A stretch of DNA of 64,000 bases from positions 1 through 64,000 of the forward strand of contig JAEUSQ010000032.1 in assembly GCA_016788705.1 (NCBI GenBank). Reading direction: 5' to 3'. The notes beneath the pieces are model-generated. The model did not search any database. It was given only the letters and a program-made list of their open reading frames with translations, and was not told the origin of the DNA. The position numbers and the translations under genes are program-made. The DNA comes from Bacteroidetes Order II. bacterium (GTDB taxonomy: Bacteria; Bacteroidota; Rhodothermia; Rhodothermales; UBA2364). Of the stretch, positions 16,829 through 25,741 are shown piece by piece (position 1 is the stretch's first letter; each line of letters starts with the position of its first letter).

Positions 16829-18502
16829 TTATTGACAACTTTGGGTCCAAAATATTTTGGAAGACCTATTGCCGGTGAGGACTTCTCGGCCTGTACATAC
16901 TTTTCCGGCAAACTCGCCATTCCCGACGATACTCCACTCTACAGTTTGACCGATATAATATTCAAAAGGTTTAACCATCCCCATAGAGGGGTTGTAGCTT
17001 TTGTGGTTAATTACCGATTTGCTCGCATCATAATTTACGTTTGGGACAAAGGTCACCATTACTTTTTCAGGCGTTTGGGGAGAAGCATTTGTTTGAGGGC
17101 TTGAATGGATAGGACCTTTGGCTGGCTGTCCAGCGTTTGTGCCGGAGTCGAGGACGGGCGGGTTTGTTGGGGCAATGCGTACCAGATTACCAGGATCCAT
17201 GCGGGGTGTAGTGGCCGGGTTGCCTTGAGGTACATTCCTATGGGCAAGCAGGGCCGTATCGTTTGAGGCTTGATCTGGGCGCAATGGATTCATCGAAGTG
17301 GATTTTGGCTCCCCCGTCTGGGTATTGTTTAACTCAGACGGGGAGTTGCCAAAAAAACGGTTTGCCATCATCGCGCTGCCAAAACTGGCCCCCATTATTA
17401 GCAATCCAAGTCCAAGCCATCGGAGAATCTTTTTGCCTTGTGGGGTTTCTTTTTCTGTTAGCCTGCTGGCACCTTGATCTGGCTCCAAAGGCATCGTTAC
17501 TTCCATCGTCATGGATTCTGTTTCGGCGATAGCGGCCTGCTCAGGTAGTGCATAGGATGGGACACGATGTTGTTGAAGGGCCAACAAATCGGCTTTTAAC
17601 TCCACCGCTGTTTGGTAGCGATCCTCTAGTTCCACTTGTAGGCACTTTAGCAAAACGGCCTGCATTTCATTCGAGATATCTACAGGCAAGCCACTGTCCT
17701 TAAAAGCTGGTAGTTGCCCTAACGTCTCCCAACGTTGGATGAGTGTCCGCTGCCGTACTTGCTCGAAGTGCATACCAAAAGGGTATGTACGGGTAAGCAT
17801 CCGTACCATGAGCACTCCCATGCTCCATAAGTCGGATTGTGGGCAAAGTGCGTGACGCCCTGCAAAGTGCTCTGGCGACATATACGGCGCTGTACCAACA
17901 GCTACATTCCCCACTTCGCTCATTACAGAAACCACATCCGTTCGGGTATCTATTTCCTTGGCAATCCCAAAGTCTATCCAGATCGGATTCAGGCTGTCGT
18001 CTAACATCACATTGTCTGGTTTAATATCACAATGTAAAATAGCCCGCTGATGAGCAAACTGAAGTGCATCTACCAAGCCAAGCGCAATGTTGACCGTTTG
18101 GTCTGCGGTCAATTGGGTGTGATGCACCAAACTCGTAAGGGTTCCGCCAGACATAAGCGGTAATACACAAAATGGACGGCCAGTTGTATTGGTCTTAGTA
18201 ACGTATTCACCATGTTCTAAGACATTGATAATGTGTATGTTTCCTGCCAACCCCCTTAATGTGGACACTTCCTTTTCGAAAAGTCGAACACGACGATCGT
18301 ACTGCTCCGCATCGCCTTGGAACCGGAATAGTTTAATTACATAACGATAGGCTTCCGTAGAACTTGGGGGAGCATCAGAGGTTGGATAACAACCATAAAT
18401 ATCAGCAGTTCCGCCAGAAGCCAACCATTGCCCCACGACAAACCGACCCACACACGTCCCTGGTGATAACCTATCGGAAAGATTGAGTTGTATTGTACTC
18501 AT
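16829..18502 (-). CDS. transmembrane Ser/Thr protein kinase (PknB/Stk-like, non-RD)
   Basis: A 557-residue membrane kinase. The kinase domain (about 20-310) has a Gly-rich loop ASGGTADIYG at 28-37, the catalytic Lys57 (VIK), Glu78, the catalytic loop HCDIKPDN at 157-164, DFG at 177-179 and GTAPYMSPE at 203-211. The Arg of the usual HRD is Cys here, making it a non-RD kinase. One transmembrane helix lies at about 358-378, then a Pro/Thr/Asn-rich linker, then a small extracytoplasmic domain (about 465-557) with two Cys near the end that could form a disulfide. It heads the cluster of exported proteins downstream and may report envelope status to the cytoplasm or control their use. Confidence 0.9.
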   Translation of the reverse strand: MSTIQLNLSDRLSPGTCVGRFVVGQWLASGGTADIYGCYPTSDAPPSSTEAYRYVIKLFRFQGDAEQYDRRVRLFEKEVSTLRGLAGNIHIINVLEHGEYVTKTNTTGRPFCVLPLMSGGTLTSLVHHTQLTADQTVNIALGLVDALQFAHQRAILHCDIKPDNVMLDDSLNPIWIDFGIAKEIDTRTDVVSVMSEVGNVAVGTAPYMSPEHFAGRHALCPQSDLWSMGVLMVRMLTRTYPFGMHFEQVRQRTLIQRWETLGQLPAFKDSGLPVDISNEMQAVLLKCLQVELEDRYQTAVELKADLLALQQHRVPSYALPEQAAIAETESMTMEVTMPLEPDQGASRLTEKETPQGKKILRWLGLGLLIMGASFGSAMMANRFFGNSPSELNNTQTGEPKSTSMNPLRPDQASNDTALLAHRNVPQGNPATTPRMDPGNLVRIAPTNPPVLDSGTNAGQPAKGPIHSSPQTNASPQTPEKVMVTFVPNVNYDASKSVINHKSYNPSMGMVKPFEYYIGQTVEWSIVGNGEFAGKVCTGREVLTGNRSSKIFWTQSCQ

Positions 18503-18865
18503 TTTGACTCATGTTAAACCATCCGAGAAATGCTCTTATGCCCGAGCCTTTTTGAAGAGATCGGTCAATTAAACCCATTCAAGGGCATAGCGGTTTCCCG
18601 AAGAGACATTTGTGCTACGTAAAGATACCTGCCTGATTCTAAACGCGCCAGAATAATCGAAGTATGGTGATGGCGAATTATTAAGACAGTAAAAATTGTG
18701 CCTTTTTTAAGCCTTACCTCTTGATAATAGGTTAAAATTTCAGTAATTGTGCAGGTAAGGTATAAAATCCGCAATCTGGCCCTATAATAAACAGTGTCAT
18801 TATCGGCGCTAACGATTACCTTGTGCCGTTTCGTTTCGTCGAACTTCGATTACCCCAAAGTGTTT
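18503..18865. other. divergent intergenic region (kinase / relA)
   Basis: About 360 bases between divergent genes. It should hold the promoters of both the kinase cluster and the stringent-response gene. A 69-codon open frame on the minus strand (18565-18774) has no recognisable features and is probably not a gene. A TATAAT box for the plus strand is listed separately. Confidence 0.6.
18783..18788 (+). promoter_or_regulatory. -10 box of a possible relA promoter
   Basis: A perfect TATAAT lies about 80 bases upstream of the preferred ATG (18866). No good TTGACA is found 16-18 bases upstream. If used, transcription would start near 18795, which would leave the alternative GTG at 18794 outside the message and supports the ATG at 18866. 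Confidence 0.4.
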
Positions 18866-21139
18866 ATGCATCCTATAACATCTTGGTCTGCGACTATTCA
18901 GAAAGCCTTGGAAGAAGCGCCGCTAGACGATGTATTTTCCGAGCGGCTAGCTTCTCTTTTAGACATGTGTCGGCAACACTTACTGCGGGTAGATGCCGAT
19001 CTCATCCACCGGGCTTTTATTCTTGGCCATTGGGCACATCGCCATGATAAACGTAAGTCTGGAGAGAAGTTTTTTTTCCACCCGATTGCAGTTGCCGAAA
19101 TTGTAGCAAGTGATATCCGGGTGGATGATCTGAGTGTCGCAGCGGCTTTGCTCCATGATACGGTAGAAGACACCGCAATGTCGCTCGACATGGTTCGGGG
19201 AGAATTTGGAGAAGAGATGGCTGTGGTGATTAATGGTCTGACCAAAATAGACGAGGTTTTTGAGAAAAAAGAAATCGGACGGGCGGAAAACTGGCGCAAA
19301 CTGATTTTGTATATGGCCTCCGACATTCGCGTGATTATGGTAAAATTTGCAGACCGACTACACAATATGCGCACCATTGGAGCCAAAAAACCAGAAGCCC
19401 AACTCCGGATAGCACATGAAACGATGGATTTTTTTGTGCCGTTGGCCCACCGATTTGGTGTCTTTAAAGTCAAGAGTGAACTGGAAGACCTATGCCTGAA
19501 AGTGACCGATCGTCCGATGTACAATACCATTGCCCGTGGCTTAGAGGAAAAAAAGGAGGAGCGGGATCAATATATTGCCCAGTTCATGGAGCCTATTAAA
19601 AATGAATTGACAGATGCTGGTTTTAGCTTCGATATAAAGGGTCGGTCAAAAAGTATTTTTTCCATCTATAACAAGATGACCCGGCAGGGAAAATCATTGG
19701 AAGACATCTACGACTTGTATGCCATTCGTATCATTATGCACCGAGGGGCCTCTAAGGGGAAAGAAGATTGTTGGCGGGCGTATTCACTAATTACAGATCA
19801 ATACAAGCCGTTACCAGACCGTTTTCGGGATTTTATCTCCATGCCCAAGTCTAATGGTTACCAGAGTTTACATACTACGGTATTGGGGCCAAAGGGTAAG
19901 CGCGTGGAAATCCAGATCCGATCTAAAGAAATGGATGAAATTGCTGAGCGTGGTGTAGCTGCTCACTGGAAATACAAAGAAGGTAGCGGTACTTCTCAGA
20001 ATGCATCGGAAAGTTTATATGCTTGGGTACGAGATGCTTTTGTTTCGCAGGAAGCCTCCGAAAATGCTTCTGAATTTGTTAAAGATTTCCGGCTTAATTT
20101 CTATACAGAAGAAATACATGTTCTTACCCCCAAGGGGGATGTGATAACCCTGCCGAAAGATGCAACTCCGGTGGACTTTGCCTTTCAGGTTCATACGGAA
20201 GTGGGGCTGCATTGCGTAGGGGCTAAGGTGAATGGGAAAATGGTCCCGCTGCCAACCAAACTTAAAAATGGGGATGAAGTGGAAGTCCTAACTTCCAAAC
20301 GCCAAACGCCGAACTCAGACTGGATCAAGTTTGTTGTGACCCAAAAAGCGAAGTCTCAAGTTAGGGCATGGATCAATGAGCGCAAACGGAAAGCCATTGA
20401 GAAGGGGAAGGAACTACTCACTAAAAAACTGAAGAAGTTTAAGCCGGAGTTGACAGAAGCCCAGTTCGAAAAATATGTCCGACAGTTTAAATATAATAAA
20501 TCCTATGACTTATACCACGACATTGGTGCAGAATTATTAGATCCGGACGAGTTCATCCGCTTTGTTCAACAGCGTGTCGATCAAGGGCATGAAAAGGAGC
20601 CCCCGACCGTAGAAACCTTTCTGGTGGATAATAAGCAGTTTGAGAGCTTCTTAGGAGCCGCACAGTCAAATGGTCATGGCGCTCTACGGATTAATGGGGA
20701 GGAAGTGGCCGAGAACCTGATCATCCAGTATGCAAGCTGCTGTAATCCTATTCCCGGTGATGAGGTCTTTGGGCTAACCAGTTCTGGGCGTGGGATTCGT
20801 ATTCATCGTACCAATTGCAAAAATGCCAAAGACTTACTTTTGAACCATTCGGACAGAATTTTAGAGGCAGAATGGAGTAAGAATGCAGCCGTTACGTTTG
20901 TAACAGGAATTAAAGTGATTGGTACCGATCGGCTGGGGATGTTCAATGATATCTCAACAGTCATTTCAAAGTCGCTCAAGTTAAATATTCGTTCTATTCT
21001 GGTAAATAGCGATCAGGGCCACGGATATTTTGAGGGCACCATTGTCGTTGATGTACATGACATCAGTGAATTGCACACGTTAATTCAGCGCCTCTATACG
21101 GTAGAAGGCGTTCAGGCAGTGTACCGATACGAGGGTTAA
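18866..21139 (+). CDS. relA: bifunctional (p)ppGpp synthetase/hydrolase (RelA/SpoT homologue)
   Basis: From the ATG at 18866 the protein has 757 residues, the usual length for a long RSH enzyme. A GTG 72 bases upstream is possible but adds an atypical leader. The HD hydrolase domain keeps FHP at 71-73 and HDTVEDT at 97-103, so pppGpp hydrolysis is likely. The synthetase domain shows 'GRSKSIFSIYNKM' and 'YDLYAIRII'. A TGS domain (HVLTPKGDVITLPKDATPVDF), a conserved-Cys region (YASCCNPIPGDEV) and a C-terminal ACT domain follow. It is the single visible stringent-response gene. Its TAA overlaps the stop of the convergent TldD-like gene in the four bases TTAA. Confidence 0.95.
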   Translation: MHPITSWSATIQKALEEAPLDDVFSERLASLLDMCRQHLLRVDADLIHRAFILGHWAHRHDKRKSGEKFFFHPIAVAEIVASDIRVDDLSVAAALLHDTVEDTAMSLDMVRGEFGEEMAVVINGLTKIDEVFEKKEIGRAENWRKLILYMASDIRVIMVKFADRLHNMRTIGAKKPEAQLRIAHETMDFFVPLAHRFGVFKVKSELEDLCLKVTDRPMYNTIARGLEEKKEERDQYIAQFMEPIKNELTDAGFSFDIKGRSKSIFSIYNKMTRQGKSLEDIYDLYAIRIIMHRGASKGKEDCWRAYSLITDQYKPLPDRFRDFISMPKSNGYQSLHTTVLGPKGKRVEIQIRSKEMDEIAERGVAAHWKYKEGSGTSQNASESLYAWVRDAFVSQEASENASEFVKDFRLNFYTEEIHVLTPKGDVITLPKDATPVDFAFQVHTEVGLHCVGAKVNGKMVPLPTKLKNGDEVEVLTSKRQTPNSDWIKFVVTQKAKSQVRAWINERKRKAIEKGKELLTKKLKKFKPELTEAQFEKYVRQFKYNKSYDLYHDIGAELLDPDEFIRFVQQRVDQGHEKEPPTVETFLVDNKQFESFLGAAQSNGHGALRINGEEVAENLIIQYASCCNPIPGDEVFGLTSSGRGIRIHRTNCKNAKDLLLNHSDRILEAEWSKNAAVTFVTGIKVIGTDRLGMFNDISTVISKSLKLNIRSILVNSDQGHGYFEGTIVVDVHDISELHTLIQRLYTVEGVQAVYRYEG

Positions 21140-22347
21140 GGCCCTACCCACAAAGAGGAAAACCTAACCGATGGTTGTCCCACCGAGATTGGAACAATCT
21201 GTTCTTTTTTTTCGCAATGGCCGCGCCCGGTTTCTAACTTAAAATCATTCCCCAATGCTTCGATGGCCCTCAGCATCTTGTGGGGAGGCCCTCCAACCCA
21301 AAAACCAGCAAGAGGAGTCGTGAGTTTTCCATCTTGTATCTTAAATCCTGTCTTTACAAATACCTGAACCATACGGCGTTTCGGGTTAAAGACCGCTGTA
21401 CCTGCAGTTTGTACGTAAATGCCTTCTCTAATACCCATCAATAGGTCTCTTGGGGCATTGTCTCCCGGAAGCAAACACAAATTACTCATCCTTGGCATAG
21501 GAGGGTGCAGGAAAGAGCTTCGCCGAGCACGCGCCATGCCGAGGCGTTTTGTTTGAAATGCCGTTTTTCGATCGGTGAGCAGGCCTTCAAAGCATCCACT
21601 ACGGATCAAAAAAACCGGATTTGTCTGGCTACCCTCGTCATCAAAGGGTAAAAATACCCTAGCTCCTTCCAAAGTAGGGTGGTCTATAACGTTCACCGTC
21701 TCAGGAGCAATTTTCCGGCCATCAGGGTCTCCCAAAAACGGGTATTGTTGCCAAACATCGGCTTCTGAGGGATGTCCGATGGCTTCGTGAAGCCAAATAC
21801 CGTTCCATCCAGACGACATGACGACCGGCATTTCGCCTCTTGCTGGTACCTCCGCAGTTGTCTGATGGAGGGCATTGGTTAGTGCTGCCTGTACAAGGTG
21901 ATCTACCGAAGGTTCAAAAAAAGTATCTTGGCTGCTGCTACCGTTGGTGGCGTGGCCAGTGCATAGGGCATTGTGAACCCGACAATTAAGCGTAAGCCTA
22001 AGCTCATTAAAGGTATGGAAATAATGGCCACGAAAACCTTCGGGGGTCTTAAGATCAATCTCGCGGCTTCTGGAGAGATGCTCTATTTTGAGGCTTCGGA
22101 CTTGTGGGGAGGCAAAATAGGCGGTTTCTGCAATCACATTCAGGAACGGAACCAGTTCTGGCGAGGGTGCTGGAAATGGATCAAAGGGAGGGTTTTGGGG
22201 CAATATCGCAGACGTAACCAAAAAATCATTTTGAAACCTACGGATTGCCGTCCCGCGATGGATTACTTGCGAAGTCTGAAGGTGATTCTGATGCCAAACG
22301 TGCTGCAAGTAGGTCGTTTTTTCGTGAAAGACCTCTTCATTGCCCAT
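21136..22347 (-). CDS. tldD: TldD/PmbA-family metalloprotease
   Basis: A 403-residue protein. The zinc motif HEAIGH is at 187-192, followed by the family's 'SEAD' segment, and the C-terminal half has 'RMSNLCLLPGDN..R.LLMGIREGIYV', typical of TldD. It is shorter than the usual 450-480 residues, mostly at the N-terminus. TldD works with PmbA/TldE to cleave peptides, for example in microcin maturation, but no pmbA gene is in view. It follows rodA with a 2-base gap and is probably cotranscribed with the rod-shape genes. Its stop overlaps that of relA. Confidence 0.85.
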   Translation of the reverse strand: MGNEEVFHEKTTYLQHVWHQNHLQTSQVIHRGTAIRRFQNDFLVTSAILPQNPPFDPFPAPSPELVPFLNVIAETAYFASPQVRSLKIEHLSRSREIDLKTPEGFRGHYFHTFNELRLTLNCRVHNALCTGHATNGSSSQDTFFEPSVDHLVQAALTNALHQTTAEVPARGEMPVVMSSGWNGIWLHEAIGHPSEADVWQQYPFLGDPDGRKIAPETVNVIDHPTLEGARVFLPFDDEGSQTNPVFLIRSGCFEGLLTDRKTAFQTKRLGMARARRSSFLHPPMPRMSNLCLLPGDNAPRDLLMGIREGIYVQTAGTAVFNPKRRMVQVFVKTGFKIQDGKLTTPLAGFWVGGPPHKMLRAIEALGNDFKLETGRGHCEKKEQIVPISVGQPSVRFSSLWVGP

Positions 22348-22349
22348 CG

Positions 22350-23606
22350 TTAGTAACCATGCGCCGGAAACTCGTGTGCCCGCATTTGAAAGTTCATTGC
22401 AATTGCCAAAAGGGCAGTATTTGCCATAAGCGCAGATCCTCCGTATGAAATAAAGGGAAGCGGGATACCAATTACAGGCATAGATCCCACGGTCATCCCA
22501 ATATTAATCAAGATATGAGTGAGGAAAATGCCGACTGTGGAAACGAAAAAATATTGCGCAAAAGGGTGATTGATCCGTGAAGTGGTTCGGATAAGTCGCA
22601 CCAGTAAAATCGCAAAAAGTACTAAAACCAAAAAAGAGCCTAAAAATCCAAATTCTTCGCCAATAACGGTATAAACAAAGTCGGTGGACTGCTCTGGCAC
22701 ATTCCCCATTTGGGTTTGGAGACCTTGCATCCAACCCTTGCCCATAAATCCCCCCGAACCAATTGCTGCCTTTGATTGCAACGTTTGATACCCGGTGGTT
22801 AGGGCATATTCTTCGGGATTACCCAGCGCCTTGATACGGGCTACTTGGTGTGGAAGCAATAATTTATACAACACCTGAAAACTCCCCCAAGTCCCAAATC
22901 CGGCAGCGCCTCCTAGTGCAATCAACTTCCAGTCGCGTGTGGTAAAAAACAAAGCCACCACCACAATACCAGAAAACACCAAGGCGGCTGGTTCGTAGAT
23001 AATGGTCAGATAGCCTGCAATCGCAGGAGTGATCATAAGAGAGACCCAGTGTAGGGGCATCCCGCTCCAAAAAAGAACCATCGGAACCAATGAAAGAAAA
23101 ACCAGTCCTGTTCCAGTGTCATTTTGTACAAAAATCAAGATGGCTGCTGGGAGAATCAATAATCCAATACCCGTAGCAGCACTTTTAATATCCCAAGTAT
23201 TGGATTTGGCACGGCTCATTACCCACCCCAAAGCGAGGGCTGTAGCCACTTTGGCAAACTCTGATGTCTGGAGTCCAAAACCGCCAATCATGATCCAAGA
23301 ATGGGCACCATTAATTTCTTTTCCAATAAATCGGGCTGCAATCACCAATAGGATCATAAATGTATAGATGCCCATTGCAGCGCTCATGAAAAACCGAACG
23401 GGTAAACTCATGACCACGACCATCATCACCATGCAAACAAAGAAAAAGCCGAGTTGCTTACCAAAGTTCTGGCGCATCTGAGGGTCAATAATCTCGGCAC
23501 TAGGACCATTGGTTGCGCTATAGATCGCCGCTAATCCGATAAAGATCAAACAAAACCAAACAAACAGAATGGCATAATCAAGATTTTCCCAAAGTGAACG
23601 ACGCAT
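22350..23606 (-). CDS. rodA: rod-shape SEDS peptidoglycan polymerase RodA
   Basis: A 418-residue integral membrane protein of the FtsW/RodA/SpoVE family with about ten transmembrane segments. Family marks include 'NGAHSWIMIGGFGLQTSEFAK' split around residues 97-118, 'FVQNDTGTGLVF' in the middle (the SEDS Asp region), and the C-terminal 'MPVIGIPLPFISYGGSALMA'. RodA polymerises glycan strands during cell elongation with PBP2, whose gene is 30 bases upstream. The pair with PBP2 identifies it as RodA rather than FtsW. Confidence 0.95.
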   Translation of the reverse strand: MRRSLWENLDYAILFVWFCLIFIGLAAIYSATNGPSAEIIDPQMRQNFGKQLGFFFVCMVMMVVVMSLPVRFFMSAAMGIYTFMILLVIAARFIGKEINGAHSWIMIGGFGLQTSEFAKVATALALGWVMSRAKSNTWDIKSAATGIGLLILPAAILIFVQNDTGTGLVFLSLVPMVLFWSGMPLHWVSLMITPAIAGYLTIIYEPAALVFSGIVVVALFFTTRDWKLIALGGAAGFGTWGSFQVLYKLLLPHQVARIKALGNPEEYALTTGYQTLQSKAAIGSGGFMGKGWMQGLQTQMGNVPEQSTDFVYTVIGEEFGFLGSFLVLVLFAILLVRLIRTTSRINHPFAQYFFVSTVGIFLTHILINIGMTVGSMPVIGIPLPFISYGGSALMANTALLAIAMNFQMRAHEFPAHGY

Positions 23607-23636
23607 ATCAGGTAGCTGTGTAGGATAAAAAGAGGT

Positions 23637-25685
23637 CTATCTTCTGTTGGGGGCAGTATTTCCGGTTCCGGTGGGCAATGTTGCAGGCGTTTGGTTCCGG
23701 GTATCAGGTTTTGGAGGAATAGGTTGTTGCTGTGTTCCGGGCGCTGGTGGTTTGGGGAGGGTGCTAGGGGTAGTGGTAGGTGTTTTTTGTCCGGCCTTGG
23801 TTGTGGAGCCCACCGCAGGGGTTTTGCTCGCTTCTTTAACGCGCCTAACCGCTGTGAGAACCGTATCTACCCCCTTGGTCCAATCTACTTTTCTTTCGAA
23901 GCCCTGACTACTTACCCCAGAGACTGAGTTGACCAGTCCTTGACGACTCATCTTGCCCGTCACATACAGTTCCATAACCAGACTGGCCATTGGCGCAGCA
24001 GCCGTGGCGCCAAACCCAGCATTTTCGATCAATACTGCAACGGCAATTTTAGGATCTTCGAGGGGGGCAAACCCAATAAAGACAGAGTGGTCTTTCCGTC
24101 CTCGTCCTGGCGCTTGGGCTGTTCCCGTTTTACCACCCACTTTTACTTTGGGGTCCCAGACCACATTTCGGGTATGTTCCATGGCAGAACGACGCATTCC
24201 TTCTTGTACGGCAGCAAAGAACTCTGGCTTAATCGGCATCTTTTTAGGGGGAGTTATCGTTGGATAAATCTTTTTACCCGCAGGATTCACCATATACCGA
24301 ACCAAGTGAGGCATGTGTTTTGTACCCCCATTGGCTACGGTTGCCACATAGTTCGCCAACTGAAGAGGGGAAACCGTGAGGCCTTGCCCAATTCCTAAAA
24401 TAACTAAATTACTGGTTTTCCACCGATTTCGTCCGCCGTATATTTTATCATAATATGAAGAGTCCGGGATGATCCCTTTGGAGCGTTCAATAATGTCCAC
24501 ATCCGGTTTAACCCCAAATCCGAATTCATGGGCCCAATTGGTCCATCGGGCAAAATTCAACCGGGTCATGAGGGTATAATAAAAAGTATTACAGGAGTTT
24601 CGGATGGCATTTCGTACATCCATCCCACCATGCACTCCCATGCATTTGTGGGTTCCCCATCCTCCATTACAATAGATTTTGGACGTTTCGGTAATGGCTC
24701 CGTCCTGAAGGGCAATCAGCGACATAAATGGTTTGAATGTGGAGCCAGGCGGCTGTACACTCAAAGTGGCTCGGTTATACAAGGGCTTGCTTGGGTCTCG
24801 GTTCAGGCCAATCCAAACATCACGATCTACCGCGCCAGATAGTAGGGCGGGATTATAGTCGGGGCCGCTGGCAAGTGCCAGAATTTCACCCGTTTTGGGA
24901 TCTATGGCAACCAATCCACCGCGTTTATTCCGTAACATTTTCTCTGCGAGAGCTTGCAAGCGTCCATCTATGGAGAGGTGAAACGTATAGCCACTAATAG
25001 GGTCTTTGTCTTCTTTCCCGTCTCGATAAGAACTGACGACTTGACCGTGTGCATTTTTCATTACAAGCCTAAGCCCTGGTTCTCCGCGCATCTGGGTCTC
25101 GTAGAATCGTTCGATGCCCGATTGCCCGATCACGTCTCCACGACGATATCCCTCCATTTTCTTGAGGTCGAGTTGTGCCTTGGAAATCTCTTTGATGTAC
25201 CCCAGAATGTGGGCTGCTCGCGGAGAATTGTACCGCCTTTTTTGCTCCACAACAAAATCTACACCCGGAAACTCATAGTTCATCTCTTCAATTTTGGTAA
25301 CAATAGAGAAAGGTACTTCTTTAAAAACTGCATATGGGCGTAGTGGCGTGTATTCGCGTGCTTCTTTTTCCTTGGCCAATAGCTCTTGTTCTGTTTTTCC
25401 TAACAACTCTGCTAAAACCTTTGCTTTTTCTTTTTTGAAAAAACGTGGCGTTATTTGCATGGTGTATGTAGGCTCGTTGTTTGCGATCAACGTCCCATTC
25501 CGGTCGTAAACAAGTCCACGGGCAGCATGTCTTACTTCTTCCTGAATACTGCTTTGTCGGGTCTTTCCAGAATAAACATCGGAGTCAACAATCTGAAGTT
25601 TGACCAACCGCATGGCCAAAAGACCAATTACCAGCAGAATGGTGGTGGTTAGGAGGTTTAAACGAATTCGTGTATTTTCCTGCAT
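23637..25685 (-). CDS. mrdA: penicillin-binding protein 2 (elongation transpeptidase)
   Basis: A 682-residue class B PBP with one N-terminal transmembrane helix (about 11-30), a PBP dimerisation domain (about 50-215) and a transpeptidase domain. The catalytic triad motifs are complete: STFK at 315-318, SCN at 364-366 and KTG at 519-521. The last 60 residues are a Pro/Thr/Lys-rich disordered tail that is unusual in standard PBP2 and could vary in length. It acts in the periplasm with RodA in the elongasome. The gene lies between an unknown membrane protein upstream and rodA downstream. Confidence 0.95.
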   Translation of the reverse strand: MQENTRIRLNLLTTTILLVIGLLAMRLVKLQIVDSDVYSGKTRQSSIQEEVRHAARGLVYDRNGTLIANNEPTYTMQITPRFFKKEKAKVLAELLGKTEQELLAKEKEAREYTPLRPYAVFKEVPFSIVTKIEEMNYEFPGVDFVVEQKRRYNSPRAAHILGYIKEISKAQLDLKKMEGYRRGDVIGQSGIERFYETQMRGEPGLRLVMKNAHGQVVSSYRDGKEDKDPISGYTFHLSIDGRLQALAEKMLRNKRGGLVAIDPKTGEILALASGPDYNPALLSGAVDRDVWIGLNRDPSKPLYNRATLSVQPPGSTFKPFMSLIALQDGAITETSKIYCNGGWGTHKCMGVHGGMDVRNAIRNSCNTFYYTLMTRLNFARWTNWAHEFGFGVKPDVDIIERSKGIIPDSSYYDKIYGGRNRWKTSNLVILGIGQGLTVSPLQLANYVATVANGGTKHMPHLVRYMVNPAGKKIYPTITPPKKMPIKPEFFAAVQEGMRRSAMEHTRNVVWDPKVKVGGKTGTAQAPGRGRKDHSVFIGFAPLEDPKIAVAVLIENAGFGATAAAPMASLVMELYVTGKMSRQGLVNSVSGVSSQGFERKVDWTKGVDTVLTAVRRVKEASKTPAVGSTTKAGQKTPTTTPSTLPKPPAPGTQQQPIPPKPDTRNQTPATLPTGTGNTAPNRR

Positions 25686-25741
25686 GGACGTTTAAGATGA
25701 AATCTTGAAACACATTAATAGACTTGTTTCTGAAACAGTAA

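Noticed and set aside
18565-18774. 69-codon open frame on the minus strand between the kinase and relA genes
   Set aside because: No recognisable family or leader, and it fills a region that must hold two promoters. Treated as noncoding.
18794-18865. Upstream GTG start for relA
   Set aside because: Adds 24 unconserved residues and would lie at or before the transcription start implied by TATAAT at 18783-18788.
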